This document shows, in pieces, positions 24,781 to 33,311 of a DNA stretch of 64,000 nt. The stretch spans positions 3,839,501 to 3,903,500 of the forward strand of contig NZ_CP146609.1 in NCBI RefSeq assembly GCF_037094465.1, given 5' to 3'. Under the pieces are notes generated by a model, which worked only from the letters and a program-made list of their open reading frames with translations, did not search any database and was not told the DNA's origin. The first letter of the stretch is position 1. The number at the start of each line of letters is the position of its first letter. The DNA comes from Pseudodesulfovibrio sp. 5S69 (lineage in GTDB: Bacteria > Desulfobacterota > Desulfovibrionia > Desulfovibrionales > Desulfovibrionaceae). The translations under genes were made by a program, and so were the position numbers.

Positions 24781-25761
24781 ATGATGAACGAAGCAATAGC
24801 GGTCGAAGGCCTGAGCAAGCGGTTTGAAGGAGTGCAGGCCGTGGACGGCGTGTCATTCGCCGTGGAGCGGGGAGAGCTGTTCGGATTTCTCGGGCCGAAC
24901 GGGGCTGGAAAGACCACGACCATCAACATGCTCACCGGGTTGGCCCGCCCGGATTCCGGGAACATTCGACTCTGCGGCGTCGATTGCACCCAAAACCCGA
25001 GGGTCGCCCAGCACCTGATCGGCGTTGTCCCCGACGAGAGCAACCTCTACCCCGAGCTGACCGGGTTCGAGAACCTGTGTTTCTGCGCATCGCTGTATGG
25101 CATCCGGAAGGACGAGCGCCGGGAGCAGGCAAAGGCGCTGTTGCGCGATTTCGATCTCGTCAAGGCTGCCGACCGAAAGTTCGGCGGGTACTCCAAGGGG
25201 ATGAAGCGGAAGCTCACCATCGCGGCGGGCATCATCCACCGGCCGGACATCCTGTTTCTCGACGAACCCACCACGGGCATCGACGTGGCCAGCGGACGCC
25301 AGATACGCCAGCTCGTGGCCGACCTGCATCAGGCCGGGACGACCATCTTCCTGACCACCCACTACATCGAGGAGGCCGAACGGCTCTGCGACCGCATCGC
25401 CTTCATCGTTGCCGGGCGCATCGTCGGCGTTGACTCGGTGGAACACCTGATCCAGCCCCTGCAAGGACGGCATGTCCTCGAAATCACCTGCCAGGAGGCC
25501 TTGACGGAAAAGGTTCGTGAAGGGTTGAGCCAGGCCTTCCCCTCGCTGGTTATCTCGCCCCCCGAGCAACAGTCGATCCGTGTGGAATCGGACTCCCCCG
25601 TGCATGTGGGGCCGTTGGTGCGCCGAATCGAGGAACAGGGATTCACGGTCACGGAAGCGCGTCGGATACGCCTCTCGCTTGAGGATGTTTTCGTGCAGAT
25701 AACGGGCATAGAATCCGGTGCCATGCATCACGAGAAGGAGATGAAGGGGGGAAAGAAATGA
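24781..25761 (+). CDS. ABC-2 exporter ATPase
   Basis: 326 residues. Walker A GPNGAGKTT near residue 40, Q-loop replaced by VVPDESNLYPELT, signature YSKGMKRKL, Walker B ILFLDEPTTGID, H-loop TTHYIEEAERL. A 90-residue C-terminal extension follows, as in daunorubicin-resistance-type ATPases. The ATG at 24781 follows GGGAGG; a start at 24718 is possible. It overlaps the permease gene by ATGA. Confidence 0.9.
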   Translation: MMNEAIAVEGLSKRFEGVQAVDGVSFAVERGELFGFLGPNGAGKTTTINMLTGLARPDSGNIRLCGVDCTQNPRVAQHLIGVVPDESNLYPELTGFENLCFCASLYGIRKDERREQAKALLRDFDLVKAADRKFGGYSKGMKRKLTIAAGIIHRPDILFLDEPTTGIDVASGRQIRQLVADLHQAGTTIFLTTHYIEEAERLCDRIAFIVAGRIVGVDSVEHLIQPLQGRHVLEITCQEALTEKVREGLSQAFPSLVISPPEQQSIRVESDSPVHVGPLVRRIEEQGFTVTEARRIRLSLEDVFVQITGIESGAMHHEKEMKGGKK

Positions 25762-26495
25762 ACAAGCTGATCGCCTTCTGGAATATCTTGGCAAAAGACA
25801 TGCGCACCTACTATCTGAAACCGCCGAACGTGAGCTGGGGCATCATCTTCCCCCTGGCGTGGACAGCCATGTTCTTCATCCGCTCCGGGAGCGGGCTGGA
25901 AAGCATTCCGCAGCTACTCCCCGGCGTGGTGGCCATCTCCATCCTGTTCGGCACCACCTCCATGCTCGCGGTCACGGTGACCTTCGAGAAGAAAAACCGC
26001 TCCTTCGAACGGCTGTTGCTGGCACCCATGTCATTTGAGCTCCTGATGCTTGCCAAGACGAGCGGGGCGATCTTTTTCGGCGTGTGCAACGCCTTTGTAC
26101 CCGTGATCATGGCCCTGTTCCTGACCGACCTCGCCCAGATCGCCTGGGCGCAGTTCATCCCCGCAGTGATCCTCATCGCGGTGGCCTCCACGTTCCAGGG
26201 ACTGTTCATCGCGGTGGCCGTCAGCGAGGTGTTCGAGGCGCAGACCTTTTCCAACTTCTTCCGTTTTCCCATGATCTTCCTGTGCGGGCTCTTCTTCCCC
26301 ATCGAGAGGCTGCCCGCCCTGCTCCAGCCCGTGTCCTACGTACTGCCCCTGACTTACGGGGCCGACGTCCTGCATGGTGCTGTCCATGGCGGCCACATTC
26401 TGCCATGGTATCTGGACTTGCCTGTACTCGGCCTGTTCTGTGCGGCGCTGTTCTGGGCGAGCCTTCGAAACATCCGGAGGCGGTGGATTGCCTGA
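25758..26495 (+). CDS. ABC-2 type exporter permease
   Basis: 245 residues with six predicted membrane segments and the ABC-2 signature region (RFPMIFLCGLFFPIERLPALLQPVSYVLPLTYG). Works with the ATPase just upstream (4-base overlap). Substrate unknown. The sigma-factor gene starts inside its last codons. Confidence 0.88.
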   Translation: MNKLIAFWNILAKDMRTYYLKPPNVSWGIIFPLAWTAMFFIRSGSGLESIPQLLPGVVAISILFGTTSMLAVTVTFEKKNRSFERLLLAPMSFELLMLAKTSGAIFFGVCNAFVPVIMALFLTDLAQIAWAQFIPAVILIAVASTFQGLFIAVAVSEVFEAQTFSNFFRFPMIFLCGLFFPIERLPALLQPVSYVLPLTYGADVLHGAVHGGHILPWYLDLPVLGLFCAALFWASLRNIRRRWIA

Positions 26496-27036
26496 TAGGT
26501 CCCGATCGCAACTCCCGGACGAAGTCCTGTTGGAGGCCTCGGGCAACGGGGACCGGCAGGCCTTCGGGGAACTCGTCCGACGCCACCAGTCCTGGGCCTG
26601 GGGCGTTGCCTGCCGTTTTCTCGGCTCCGGGAACGATGCCGAAGACATCGTCCAGGCCGCCTTCATCAGGCTGCTCGGCGCGTCTGGCCGCTATCGCCGT
26701 ACCGCGCGTTTCAAGACCTTCTTCCACGTCATCATCTCCCGGCTCTGCCTGGATCATGCCAAAAGAAAAAAAACGGAACAGGCGGACGACTATCCGGAAT
26801 TGGCCGATTCGTCTCCCGGGCAGGAGGAGGCGTTGATAATGAACCAGAACGCGGCCCGCGTGCGCCGGGCATTGGACGCTCTCCCTCCCAGGCCTCGCAT
26901 GGCCGTCGTGCTTCGGTACTATGAAGGGCTCGGTTATGATGAAATGGCCGTTGTTCTTGAAACGTCACGGAAGGGCGTCGAGCGGCTGCTGTCCAGGGGA
27001 CGCGAGGCCTTGCGGGATAAACTGGGATCACGATGA
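26488..27036 (+). CDS. ECF-type sigma factor
   Basis: 182 residues. Region 2 at about 20-90 (NGDRQAFGELVRRHQSWAW, GNDAEDIVQAAFIRLLG, FKTFFHVIISRLCLDHAKRK) and region 4 at 125-180 (LPPRPRMAVVLRYYEGLGY, ETSRKGVERLLSRGREAL). I chose the TTG at 26488 because GGAGG precedes it by 7 bases and the permease stop overlaps it. The next gene encodes a zinc-finger anti-sigma protein. Confidence 0.88.
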   Translation: MPDRSRSQLPDEVLLEASGNGDRQAFGELVRRHQSWAWGVACRFLGSGNDAEDIVQAAFIRLLGASGRYRRTARFKTFFHVIISRLCLDHAKRKKTEQADDYPELADSSPGQEEALIMNQNAARVRRALDALPPRPRMAVVLRYYEGLGYDEMAVVLETSRKGVERLLSRGREALRDKLGSR

Positions 27037-27103
27037 ACTTTTTTCGGTCTAAGCCGGGGGTTTTCCGGACTTGGATCGTTTAATGGAAATGAGGTCGACA
27101 CAC

Positions 27104-27577
27104 ATGCATTGCCGAAATTGCCATACACGTCTTTCCGCCTACCTGGACGGGGAACTGCCCGAACGGGAGATGCGGGATATGGAACGTCATCTGGACGGGT
27201 GTGCGTCATGCCGGGAGCGTCTTGCCGGGTTGGAGGCATTGGATGCGCCTCTTGCTTCCCTGAGCATTCCGGAGATGCCGGGCGATCTGGGATACCGGAT
27301 CATGGCCCGGGCTTCGCGGGAGTATTTCGACACCCCGAAAAAGGGAGGCTTCCGGGTGATCGCCCGCAGGTGGCTGGGGTCGACGGCCACGGCGTCAGCC
27401 TTGGCGGCAGGCCTGCTTCTGGGCGGCCTGCTCGGGTGGAACAGCCACGGCAATCCGGTTTCGGAACGGACTATGATGCAGACGGAGAAAACGGTCTTCG
27501 CGTCCCTGAGCGCCGCTCCCGGCGGGTCGATCGAAGCCGCAGTGCTGGCCGGATTCAGCGACGGGGGGAGGTTGTAA
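27104..27577 (+). CDS. Zinc-finger anti-sigma factor
   Basis: 157 residues. N-terminal zf-HC2 (HCRNCHTRLSAYLDGELPE and MERHLDGCASCRERL with the H-x3-C-x2-C pattern), one membrane segment at about 95-115 (ATASALAAGLLLGGLLGW), then a short periplasmic tail. The GAGGT before 27104 decides this start. It should hold the upstream sigma factor until a periplasmic signal arrives. Confidence 0.85.
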   Translation: MHCRNCHTRLSAYLDGELPEREMRDMERHLDGCASCRERLAGLEALDAPLASLSIPEMPGDLGYRIMARASREYFDTPKKGGFRVIARRWLGSTATASALAAGLLLGGLLGWNSHGNPVSERTMMQTEKTVFASLSAAPGGSIEAAVLAGFSDGGRL

Positions 27578-27580
27578 ACC

Positions 27581-28078
27581 ATGCATTATTTGAAGCGGTC
27601 TTTGCTGGCCCTGTCGGTAGGATTGAACGTCGCTTTCATCCTGTTCTGGGGGATGCAGCATTTTTCCGGGCAGAATCAGACACCGCTGGAAAAGTCCCGC
27701 CCTTCTGGTGACCAGTTTTTTGCAGCGAGGTATGAAGGCGTGCAGGTGACTCCCGAACAATGGAAGGCACTGGAGCCCTATGCCTTGGCCTTCAAGACCA
27801 ACACCGACCGCATCCGCCGGGAAACGATGCAGTTGCGAAAGCAGTTGCTTGAGTTGCTGGACAAACCCGTTGCCGATGAAGAGGTGATCCGAGTCATTCA
27901 GCAAAAGATTCTTGCGAACCAGGGCGACATGAAAGACGAGGTTCTTCGTCTCCTGCTCCATGAGAAAAGCGTGTTGCGGCCGGATCAGTTTTCCGGGTTG
28001 ATCCAGGCGATTCGGGATTACGGAGGCCGCAGGCCCGGATTTGGGATAATGACCGGAGGAAAACCGGAACGGGATTAA
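27581..28078 (+). CDS. CnrX/ZraP/Spy-like periplasmic sensor
   Basis: 165 residues: N-terminal membrane anchor (SLLALSVGLNVAFILFWG), then all-helical periplasmic domain with TPEQWKALEPYALAF and paired helices (RIRRETMQLRKQLLELLDKP; EEVIRVIQQKILANQGDMK), like heavy-metal-resistance proteins. It lies 3 bases after the anti-sigma gene, completing a sigma/anti-sigma/sensor set comparable to CnrHYX. Confidence 0.78.
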   Translation: MHYLKRSLLALSVGLNVAFILFWGMQHFSGQNQTPLEKSRPSGDQFFAARYEGVQVTPEQWKALEPYALAFKTNTDRIRRETMQLRKQLLELLDKPVADEEVIRVIQQKILANQGDMKDEVLRLLLHEKSVLRPDQFSGLIQAIRDYGGRRPGFGIMTGGKPERD

Positions 28079-28125
28079 CGGCATGGCCGGGGAATGCCCT
28101 TGGGCCATGCATACAGGAGAAAACC

Positions 28126-28835
28126 ATGTCGCTGATCGAACTGAACGGCATTTCGAAAAAATACCTGACGGGGGAGGTCGAAACCGAAGCCCTGAAACAG
28201 GTCACCGTCTCTATCGAGAAAGGGAAACTCGTCACGTTCGTCGGGCCTTCGGGCAGCGGCAAGACCACGCTGCTGAACATCATCGGCTGCATGGACAAGC
28301 CGTCGTCCGGGGAGGTCCGGGTGACCGGCGCCAGGGTGGACACACTGGGCAAGAAGGAGGCGGCGAATTTTCGCGGCAAGCATCTCGGCTTCATCTTCCA
28401 GTCGTTCAATCTCATCCCGGTCCTGAGCGTGTATGAGAACATAGAGTACCCTCTGCTCATGATCACCAGGACTTCGGCGAGCGAACGGCGGGAACGCGTG
28501 ATGGCCGTTCTGGAGGCCGTCGGCATGACGGACCAGAAGGACAAGCGGCCGGACCAGATTTCGGGCGGACAGAAACAGCGCGTGGCCGTGGCCCGGGCGC
28601 TGGTGACCAACCCGGAGGTGGTGCTGGCGGATGAGCCCACCGCCAACCTCGACCATGATACGGCCCACAAGATCATCGATCTGATGAAAAAGATGCGGGA
28701 CACCTACGGGACCACCTTCGTCTTCTCCACCACGACCCGCGCATCGTCGAACACGCCGATGTGGTGCACGGCATTGAGGACGGCAGGCTGCTTGCCGGAA
28801 ATCCGCTTATCCAGGGAGGCAACGACCATGCTTAA
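28126..28835 (+). CDS. LolD/MacB-like ABC ATPase with -1 frameshift near its end
   Basis: Walker A GPSGSGKTT near residue 41, Q-loop FIFQSFNLIP, signature ISGGQKQRVAVARAL, Walker B VVLADEPTANLDHD. As sequenced, the frame breaks at about 28729-28731 (tccaccacg). Restoring one C gives FSTHDPRIVEHADVVHGIED, the H-loop and normal C-terminus, ending at TAA 28833-28835, which overlaps the permease ATG at 28828. Without that base the frame runs straight into the permease, giving a false 651-residue fusion. About 235 residues when corrected. Confidence 0.85.
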
Positions 28836-30081
28836 CATATTCAAGATCGCCCTGCGCAATCTGGCGCGCTACAAACGGCGTACCGCCCTCACTTCCCTGC
28901 TCATCGTCATCGGCGTGTGCATGGTGGTCATGTTCTCGGGCCTCGCCGGATCGTTCAAGTCCATGATGATCGGCATCATCACGGATTCGGTTATCGGGCA
29001 CATGCAAATCCATCGCAAAGGCTATTTTTCATCCATCGACACCATGCCCCTCAACCTGAACATGAAGGGGCAGGCGTACAAGAAAATCGCGGAAACCCTC
29101 GACGCCACCCCCGGCGTGGAGGCGTATGCGCCCAGGCTGAAGCTCGGCGCGGTCCTCAGCAACTATATGGAAAGCACCAACGTCAGGCTTTCGGCCATCG
29201 ACCCGAAACGGGAAATGGCCGTCTGCACGGCATTGGCCGGCAGGATGAAGCAGGGAGCCCCCGGCTCCGGCGAAGACCTGCTCGAAAAGGGTCAGGTCGT
29301 CATTCCCGAAAAGGTGGCCAAGAGCCTGGGGATGAAGCCCGGCGACTCCGTGGTGCTGGTCGCCACCAACAAGGACGGCTCGGTAAACGGCATGGAATTT
29401 CAGCTTGCCGGAATCATCGAAGACCTCATGGGACCGGGCGGAAAAGACGCCTACATGCACATCGAGGACGCCCGCAGCCTCCTGCGCACCGAACCGGGCG
29501 AGGTCACCGAGATCGTGGTCAGGGTTTCCAGCTTCAACAAGCTGAAGTCCATCGCCGGGTCGCTCACGGCAACGCTTGGCGGATTCACGAACAAGAAGGG
29601 GCAGCCCGCCTTCGAGCTGCACACCTGGGACAAGCTGTCGCCGTTCTCCAATATCGCGAACATGATCGACCTGATGCTGGTCACGGTGAAGATCGTCATG
29701 GTCGCCATCGTCCTCATCAGCGTGCTCAACGTGATGCTGATGTCGGTCTTCGAGCGTGTGCGGGAAATCGGGACCATCGCCGCCATGGGAACCTCCCCCG
29801 GAACGATCATGTCGCTTTTCGTGGCCGAGGGCGTGCTCCTGGGCGTGCTGGGGACGGCGCTCGGCCTGATCCTGGGCGTGGGCGGTCTGCTGGCCTTCAA
29901 GGCGGCTGGAGTGGCCTTCTCCTTCGGGCGGATGGATAACCTAATCGTGCGTCCGGACATCAACCCCGGCGAAATGCTCTTCCTGTCGGCCATCGTCCTG
30001 GTGGCCTCCGCCCTGGCGGCGCTGCAACCCGCGTGGAAGGCAAGCCGGATGGAACCCGTCGATGCGCTCGGCCACGTATAA
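28828..30081 (+). CDS. FtsX/LolE-like ABC permease
   Basis: 417 residues. N-terminal membrane segment (TALTSLLIVIGVCMVVMFSG), long periplasmic MacB-type domain (about 45-275), then three membrane segments of the FtsX domain, with VFERVREIGTIAAMGTSPG between segments 2 and 3 as is typical. It should work with the upstream ATPase to extract lipids or lipoproteins, or export a substrate. Confidence 0.87.
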   Translation: MLNIFKIALRNLARYKRRTALTSLLIVIGVCMVVMFSGLAGSFKSMMIGIITDSVIGHMQIHRKGYFSSIDTMPLNLNMKGQAYKKIAETLDATPGVEAYAPRLKLGAVLSNYMESTNVRLSAIDPKREMAVCTALAGRMKQGAPGSGEDLLEKGQVVIPEKVAKSLGMKPGDSVVLVATNKDGSVNGMEFQLAGIIEDLMGPGGKDAYMHIEDARSLLRTEPGEVTEIVVRVSSFNKLKSIAGSLTATLGGFTNKKGQPAFELHTWDKLSPFSNIANMIDLMLVTVKIVMVAIVLISVLNVMLMSVFERVREIGTIAAMGTSPGTIMSLFVAEGVLLGVLGTALGLILGVGGLLAFKAAGVAFSFGRMDNLIVRPDINPGEMLFLSAIVLVASALAALQPAWKASRMEPVDALGHV

Positions 30082-30100
30082 CCGCATGAGGATACCGCAC

Positions 30101-30851
30101 ATGTACTCTTTGAAATATGTCCTGTTCGTTGCTGCCGTCTGCCTTGTTTTTTGGCGGCGGCAATCAGGCTTCCGCCATGGATGCAGGGGAAGTGCTCCTG
30201 GCCGTGGACCGCAACCTGGCCCCGGTCAGCTACGAATCCTACCGCAAGCTCATCAACATCGAGCCGGACGGGAGCAAAAGGGAATATGTCCTCTACACCA
30301 TCAAGAAAGGCCAGGACATGGTGGCCTCCGTCTTCCTGGAGCCTTCCAGCGACAAGGGGCGCGGGACCTTGCGCCTAGGCGACAACATGTGGCTCCACAT
30401 TCCGAGCGTGGCCAAACCGGTCAGGATAACCAGCCTCCAATCGGTGACGGGTGGCATCTTCAACAATGCCGATATCATGCGCCTAGACTATAGTGCCGAA
30501 TATACGCCCGAATCCTTGGAGGAAAGCGGTGACGCCTATTTGCTTCGCCTGAAGGCGAAGACCAACGAGGTTGCCTATGACAGGCTGGAGATGCTGGTGG
30601 CCAAGGACCGGTTGGTTCCGACGGAGATCAAGTGTCTCGCGGCGTCCGGGATGCTGATCAAAACCCTGCATTTCAAGAAGATGACCGACTTCGGCGACGG
30701 ATTCGTCCGCCCGGCCATTGTCGAGACGGACAGCCCGCTCCACAAGGGGTACCTCTCGGTGATGATCTTCGCCCGGATGAAGGCCAGGGACTTCTCGGAT
30801 GAAGTCTTCACCCTCAACTACCTGCCGCGGATAGAAACCCTTCGTCAGTGA
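30101..30851 (+). CDS. Outer-membrane lipoprotein-sorting-like protein, +1 frameshift in signal peptide
   Basis: Mature part (from ADAG-like MDAGEVLLAVDRNLAP) is a LolA/LolB-fold-like protein of the lipoprotein-sorting DUF4292/DUF1329-related type (LRLGDNMWLHIPSVAKPVRI). The ATG at 30101 encodes a normal signal peptide MYSLKYVLFVAAVCLVF, but a run of six T (30147-30152) shifts the frame. With five T it continues GGGNQASA into the mature protein. In the sequence as given, translation could only begin at 30117, with an atypical leader. About 250 residues when corrected. Confidence 0.78.
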
Positions 30852-30865
30852 TGGCGGGAAGCAGA

Positions 30866-32248
30866 ATGATGAAAGCCGGTACATGGCTCGGGCCGTTCTT
30901 CTGCTTGGCGCTCATCCTGGCTGCCTCGGCTTCGGCCCTTGCCCAGGATGAGCCCCTGTACGATGCGGATTTTGATATTCCCGCGATGGAAGAAAAGCTC
31001 TTCGAGTTCTGGGGGCAGGCCGAGCTTCGGATGTACGAACGTCTTATGAATAGGAATTCTGCGGTGTACGAGCAACGCTTCTTCGATTCCCCGAAGGACG
31101 AACTCCAGGCGGACATGCTGTTCCAGATCAAGCCCGAAATGTCCCTGAAATACGAGACGTTCGGATTCTATGCCCGTCCACGTGCCGACGTCGGGTGGAG
31201 CCAGTTGCCCCTGTCGGCGGCCAGCGAGCCTGACGAGCCGTCGGAACGCTTTTTCAAGGAAGACAAGCATTGGGCCGGTCAAGTCATGCTCGAGGAAGGC
31301 GTGGCCTCCTGGAGGCCGGACCCCCGGTTCACGCTGGAGGCCGGGAAAAAGGTCCTCAAATGGGGCAAGGGATATGCTTGGAACCCCGTGAGCTTCGCCA
31401 GCCGTCCGAAGGATGTGGACGACCCGGACCAGAGCCGCGAGGGCTACGTCATGGGCGTCGCCGATGCGATCTTCAGCTTCGACGGCCCGTTGCAGACATT
31501 GGCGTTCACCCCGGTGGTCGTCCCCGTATGGGAGCGGGTGAACACGGGGCTGGCAACGGACGAAAGCGTTCTCTACGGGAGCAAACTCTACTTCCTGCTG
31601 GCCGATGTGGACCTAGACGTCATGGCCATGGGCGGCGACCATTACGATACGTCCCTCGGCATCGACTTCGCCACGAATATCACCGACAATTTCGCCATCC
31701 ACGGCGAAACGGCGGTCCGGTTGGGCCATGAGCAGACTGTTTTCAATAGTGACGGGACCAGCAGCATCCACGAACACGACGCCTGGAGCTTCCTCCTGGG
31801 CGCACGCTACCTGACCGAGGACGAGACGACCTATCTCCTTGAATACTATCACAACGGAGAGGGGTATACCGCCTCGCAACTGAAAACCTACTACGATTAC
31901 GTGCACACGGCCTACGACACCTATCAGGCCACGGGGAACGCCGCCGACCTGAACAAAAGCAAAAAGGTATCGTCCGATTACAACCGGAGCAGCGTCGGGC
32001 AGGACTACCTGTATTTCCGAGTCTCCCAAAAGGAGCCTTTCAACATCCTCTATCTGACGACAACGGCGACCGTCATCATGAACCTCGGGGACCGAAGCCT
32101 CTCCCTCAACCCCGAAGCGTCCTACATGCTCACGTCCAACTTCGAATTGAGGCCCCGGCTCATCCTGCCGCTCGGTTCCTCCGACACCGAGTTCGGCAAC
32201 AAGCTCAACGCAGCCAGGGGCGAACTCCGGTGCGTGTACTATTTCTGA
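30866..32248 (+). CDS. Predicted outer-membrane beta-barrel protein
   Basis: 460 residues with signal peptide (FFCLALILAASASALA). The body alternates polar and apolar residues with many aromatic strand ends and terminates RGELRCVYYF, a C-terminal Phe as in outer-membrane barrels. It follows the LolA/B-like gene with overlap (an alternative GTG start lies at 30848) and closes the ABC operon, which could move a lipid or lipoprotein to it. Similar to DUF1302/capsule-assembly-like barrels by eye only. Confidence 0.65.
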   Translation: MMKAGTWLGPFFCLALILAASASALAQDEPLYDADFDIPAMEEKLFEFWGQAELRMYERLMNRNSAVYEQRFFDSPKDELQADMLFQIKPEMSLKYETFGFYARPRADVGWSQLPLSAASEPDEPSERFFKEDKHWAGQVMLEEGVASWRPDPRFTLEAGKKVLKWGKGYAWNPVSFASRPKDVDDPDQSREGYVMGVADAIFSFDGPLQTLAFTPVVVPVWERVNTGLATDESVLYGSKLYFLLADVDLDVMAMGGDHYDTSLGIDFATNITDNFAIHGETAVRLGHEQTVFNSDGTSSIHEHDAWSFLLGARYLTEDETTYLLEYYHNGEGYTASQLKTYYDYVHTAYDTYQATGNAADLNKSKKVSSDYNRSSVGQDYLYFRVSQKEPFNILYLTTTATVIMNLGDRSLSLNPEASYMLTSNFELRPRLILPLGSSDTEFGNKLNAARGELRCVYYF

Positions 32249-32311
32249 GTCGAACACCGAACGATTGGGCGAGCACCAATTCCTCCCGCTTCTCCTTCCG
32301 GCAAATTTTGC

Positions 32312-32332
32312 GTGTCACCCAAGTGTCATTTT
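32312..32332. repeat. Repeat of integrase-proximal motif at right end
   Basis: gtgtcacccaagtgtcattt resembles gtgtcacccgcaagtgtcat at 15625-15646 next to the left att. Paired gtgtca motifs near both ends suggest integrase arm-type sites. Confidence 0.55.
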
Positions 32333-32419
32333 CAGCGGCAACTATGGTTTTTGTGGTAAATATGGCGTTTTCAACCCATTGAAATAACGGAAGTAAGCGA
32401 CCTTCCGGTTGATTGTTTA

Positions 32420-32473
32420 CGGCCTTTCACGCCGTTAACAGGGGTTCAAATCCCCTTGGGGACGCCAAGGAAA
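32420..32473. other. attR-like direct repeat (displaced tRNA-Glu 3' end)
   Basis: 54 bases identical to 15528-15581. It has no acceptor 5' half in front, so it is not a tRNA gene but the displaced original 3' end. Confidence 0.93.
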
Positions 32474-32475
32474 CC

Positions 32476-32507
32476 AAAGGCCTTACGCCGCAAGCGTAAG
32501 GCCTTTT
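32476..32507 (+). terminator. Original tRNA-Glu terminator, displaced
   Basis: Stem aaaggccttacgc/gcgtaaggccttt with loop cgcaa and a T-rich tail. Nearly the same stem as at 15585, but with a different loop. Confidence 0.85.
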
Positions 32508-33067
32508 TCTTTTCACGTATGCGGGCCTCCCGGCCCCTGCTCCCCCACACCGCCTTCCCGCATGTTCGCCGCACGACCCGTCATTATGCCCGTACAGGCA
32601 TAATTGTGCGAAATCATTGTACTGTTTTGTTCCTTTGCGTCCGCCGCCCCCTCCGCTTAGGTTCATAATGGCGCGGAAGCCCGACCGGACGCTTGCGGAG
32701 AATCGGCAGCACCCGTTGCGGGGGTGCGGTCCCTTGCAGGCCGGGTTTCCACCGGGACCGGGAAGGCCTCCCGGAACGGACGCAAGCCGGGGGAAGGCAT
32801 GCACGAAATCGGAACCATATATCCCGCCGGGCCGGGGCTGTCGGCCCGGCGAGGCTGAGGGAAGCGGCTTGGACACCGGGTCCGGTTCCCCTTGGCCGAT
32901 GCCTGCGGGGGCATTCTCTAGCCGCCGTACGCCATCGGCTCTCACGAACGGCACCCTGTGCCGCCCCGTCTCCCTTCTCCCCGCCCGCCTCCCAGCCCTG
33001 CGCCCTTCACATGCTTCGAGAGCAACCCGCATTTGCGGGATTCGCCATACCGACGATGGAGGAATCG
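32508..33067. other. 560-base leader region before fdh
   Basis: GC-rich, no supported gene. A perfect 9-bp hairpin gccgggccg/cggcccggc lies at 32826-32850. There is an AT-richer stretch near 32585-32660, where a promoter for the formate dehydrogenase operon may lie. I looked for the Moco riboswitch pattern and did not find it. Confidence 0.5.
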
Positions 33068-33289
33068 ATGTCCGAGTCAACCCGTAACACGCCGCCATCC
33101 GGCCCTGTGGCCGCCTGTGTCCCGTTCTCGGGGCTCGGGCAGGCCATGCGGGCGGTCGAGGCCGTAGCCCTGTTCTACGTCCCGCGCTGGGAAGGTGCCC
33201 CCGCCGCCATGCGGCTGCGGTCCCTATACGCCGGGGAGTACGGCTACGCCCTGCAATGCCGCCTGTGCCGGGAAACAAGGGCCGGATGA
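33068..33289 (+). CDS. Small protein upstream of fdhA
   Basis: 73 residues, GGAGG before the ATG, 22 bases before fdhA. Three cysteines, two in a late CRLC (LQCRLCRETRAG), and no signal peptide or membrane helix. Position suggests it is the first gene of the fdh operon or a leader peptide. I do not recognise it, and it could be spurious in this GC-rich leader. Confidence 0.45.
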   Translation: MSESTRNTPPSGPVAACVPFSGLGQAMRAVEAVALFYVPRWEGAPAAMRLRSLYAGEYGYALQCRLCRETRAG

Positions 33290-33311
33290 CCACCAAACCA
33301 AAGGAGTGGAT

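Larger units (their letters stand above)
15582..32473. mobile_element. Island 1: 16.9-kb integrative element in tRNA-Glu
   Basis: Bounded by 54-bp direct repeats of the tRNA-Glu 3' end, with an integrase gene reading toward the left repeat. It carries integrase, excisionase-like gene, second integrase, XRE/methyltransferase, TunR-TauE, a DsrE-like selenoprotein, ArsR-TauE, ABC exporters, sigma/anti-sigma and envelope proteins. No conjugation or phage structural genes are visible, so movement may depend on a helper. The att match is perfect, suggesting recent integration or still functional ends. Confidence 0.9.

Noticed and set aside
28126-30081. Natural fusion of ABC ATPase and permease
   Set aside because: The junction is out of frame for the ATPase; restoring one base gives the H-loop and a normal stop that overlaps the permease ATG.
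32420-32473. Second tRNA-Glu gene
   Set aside because: Only the 3' part is present; no 5' acceptor strand or D-arm upstream.
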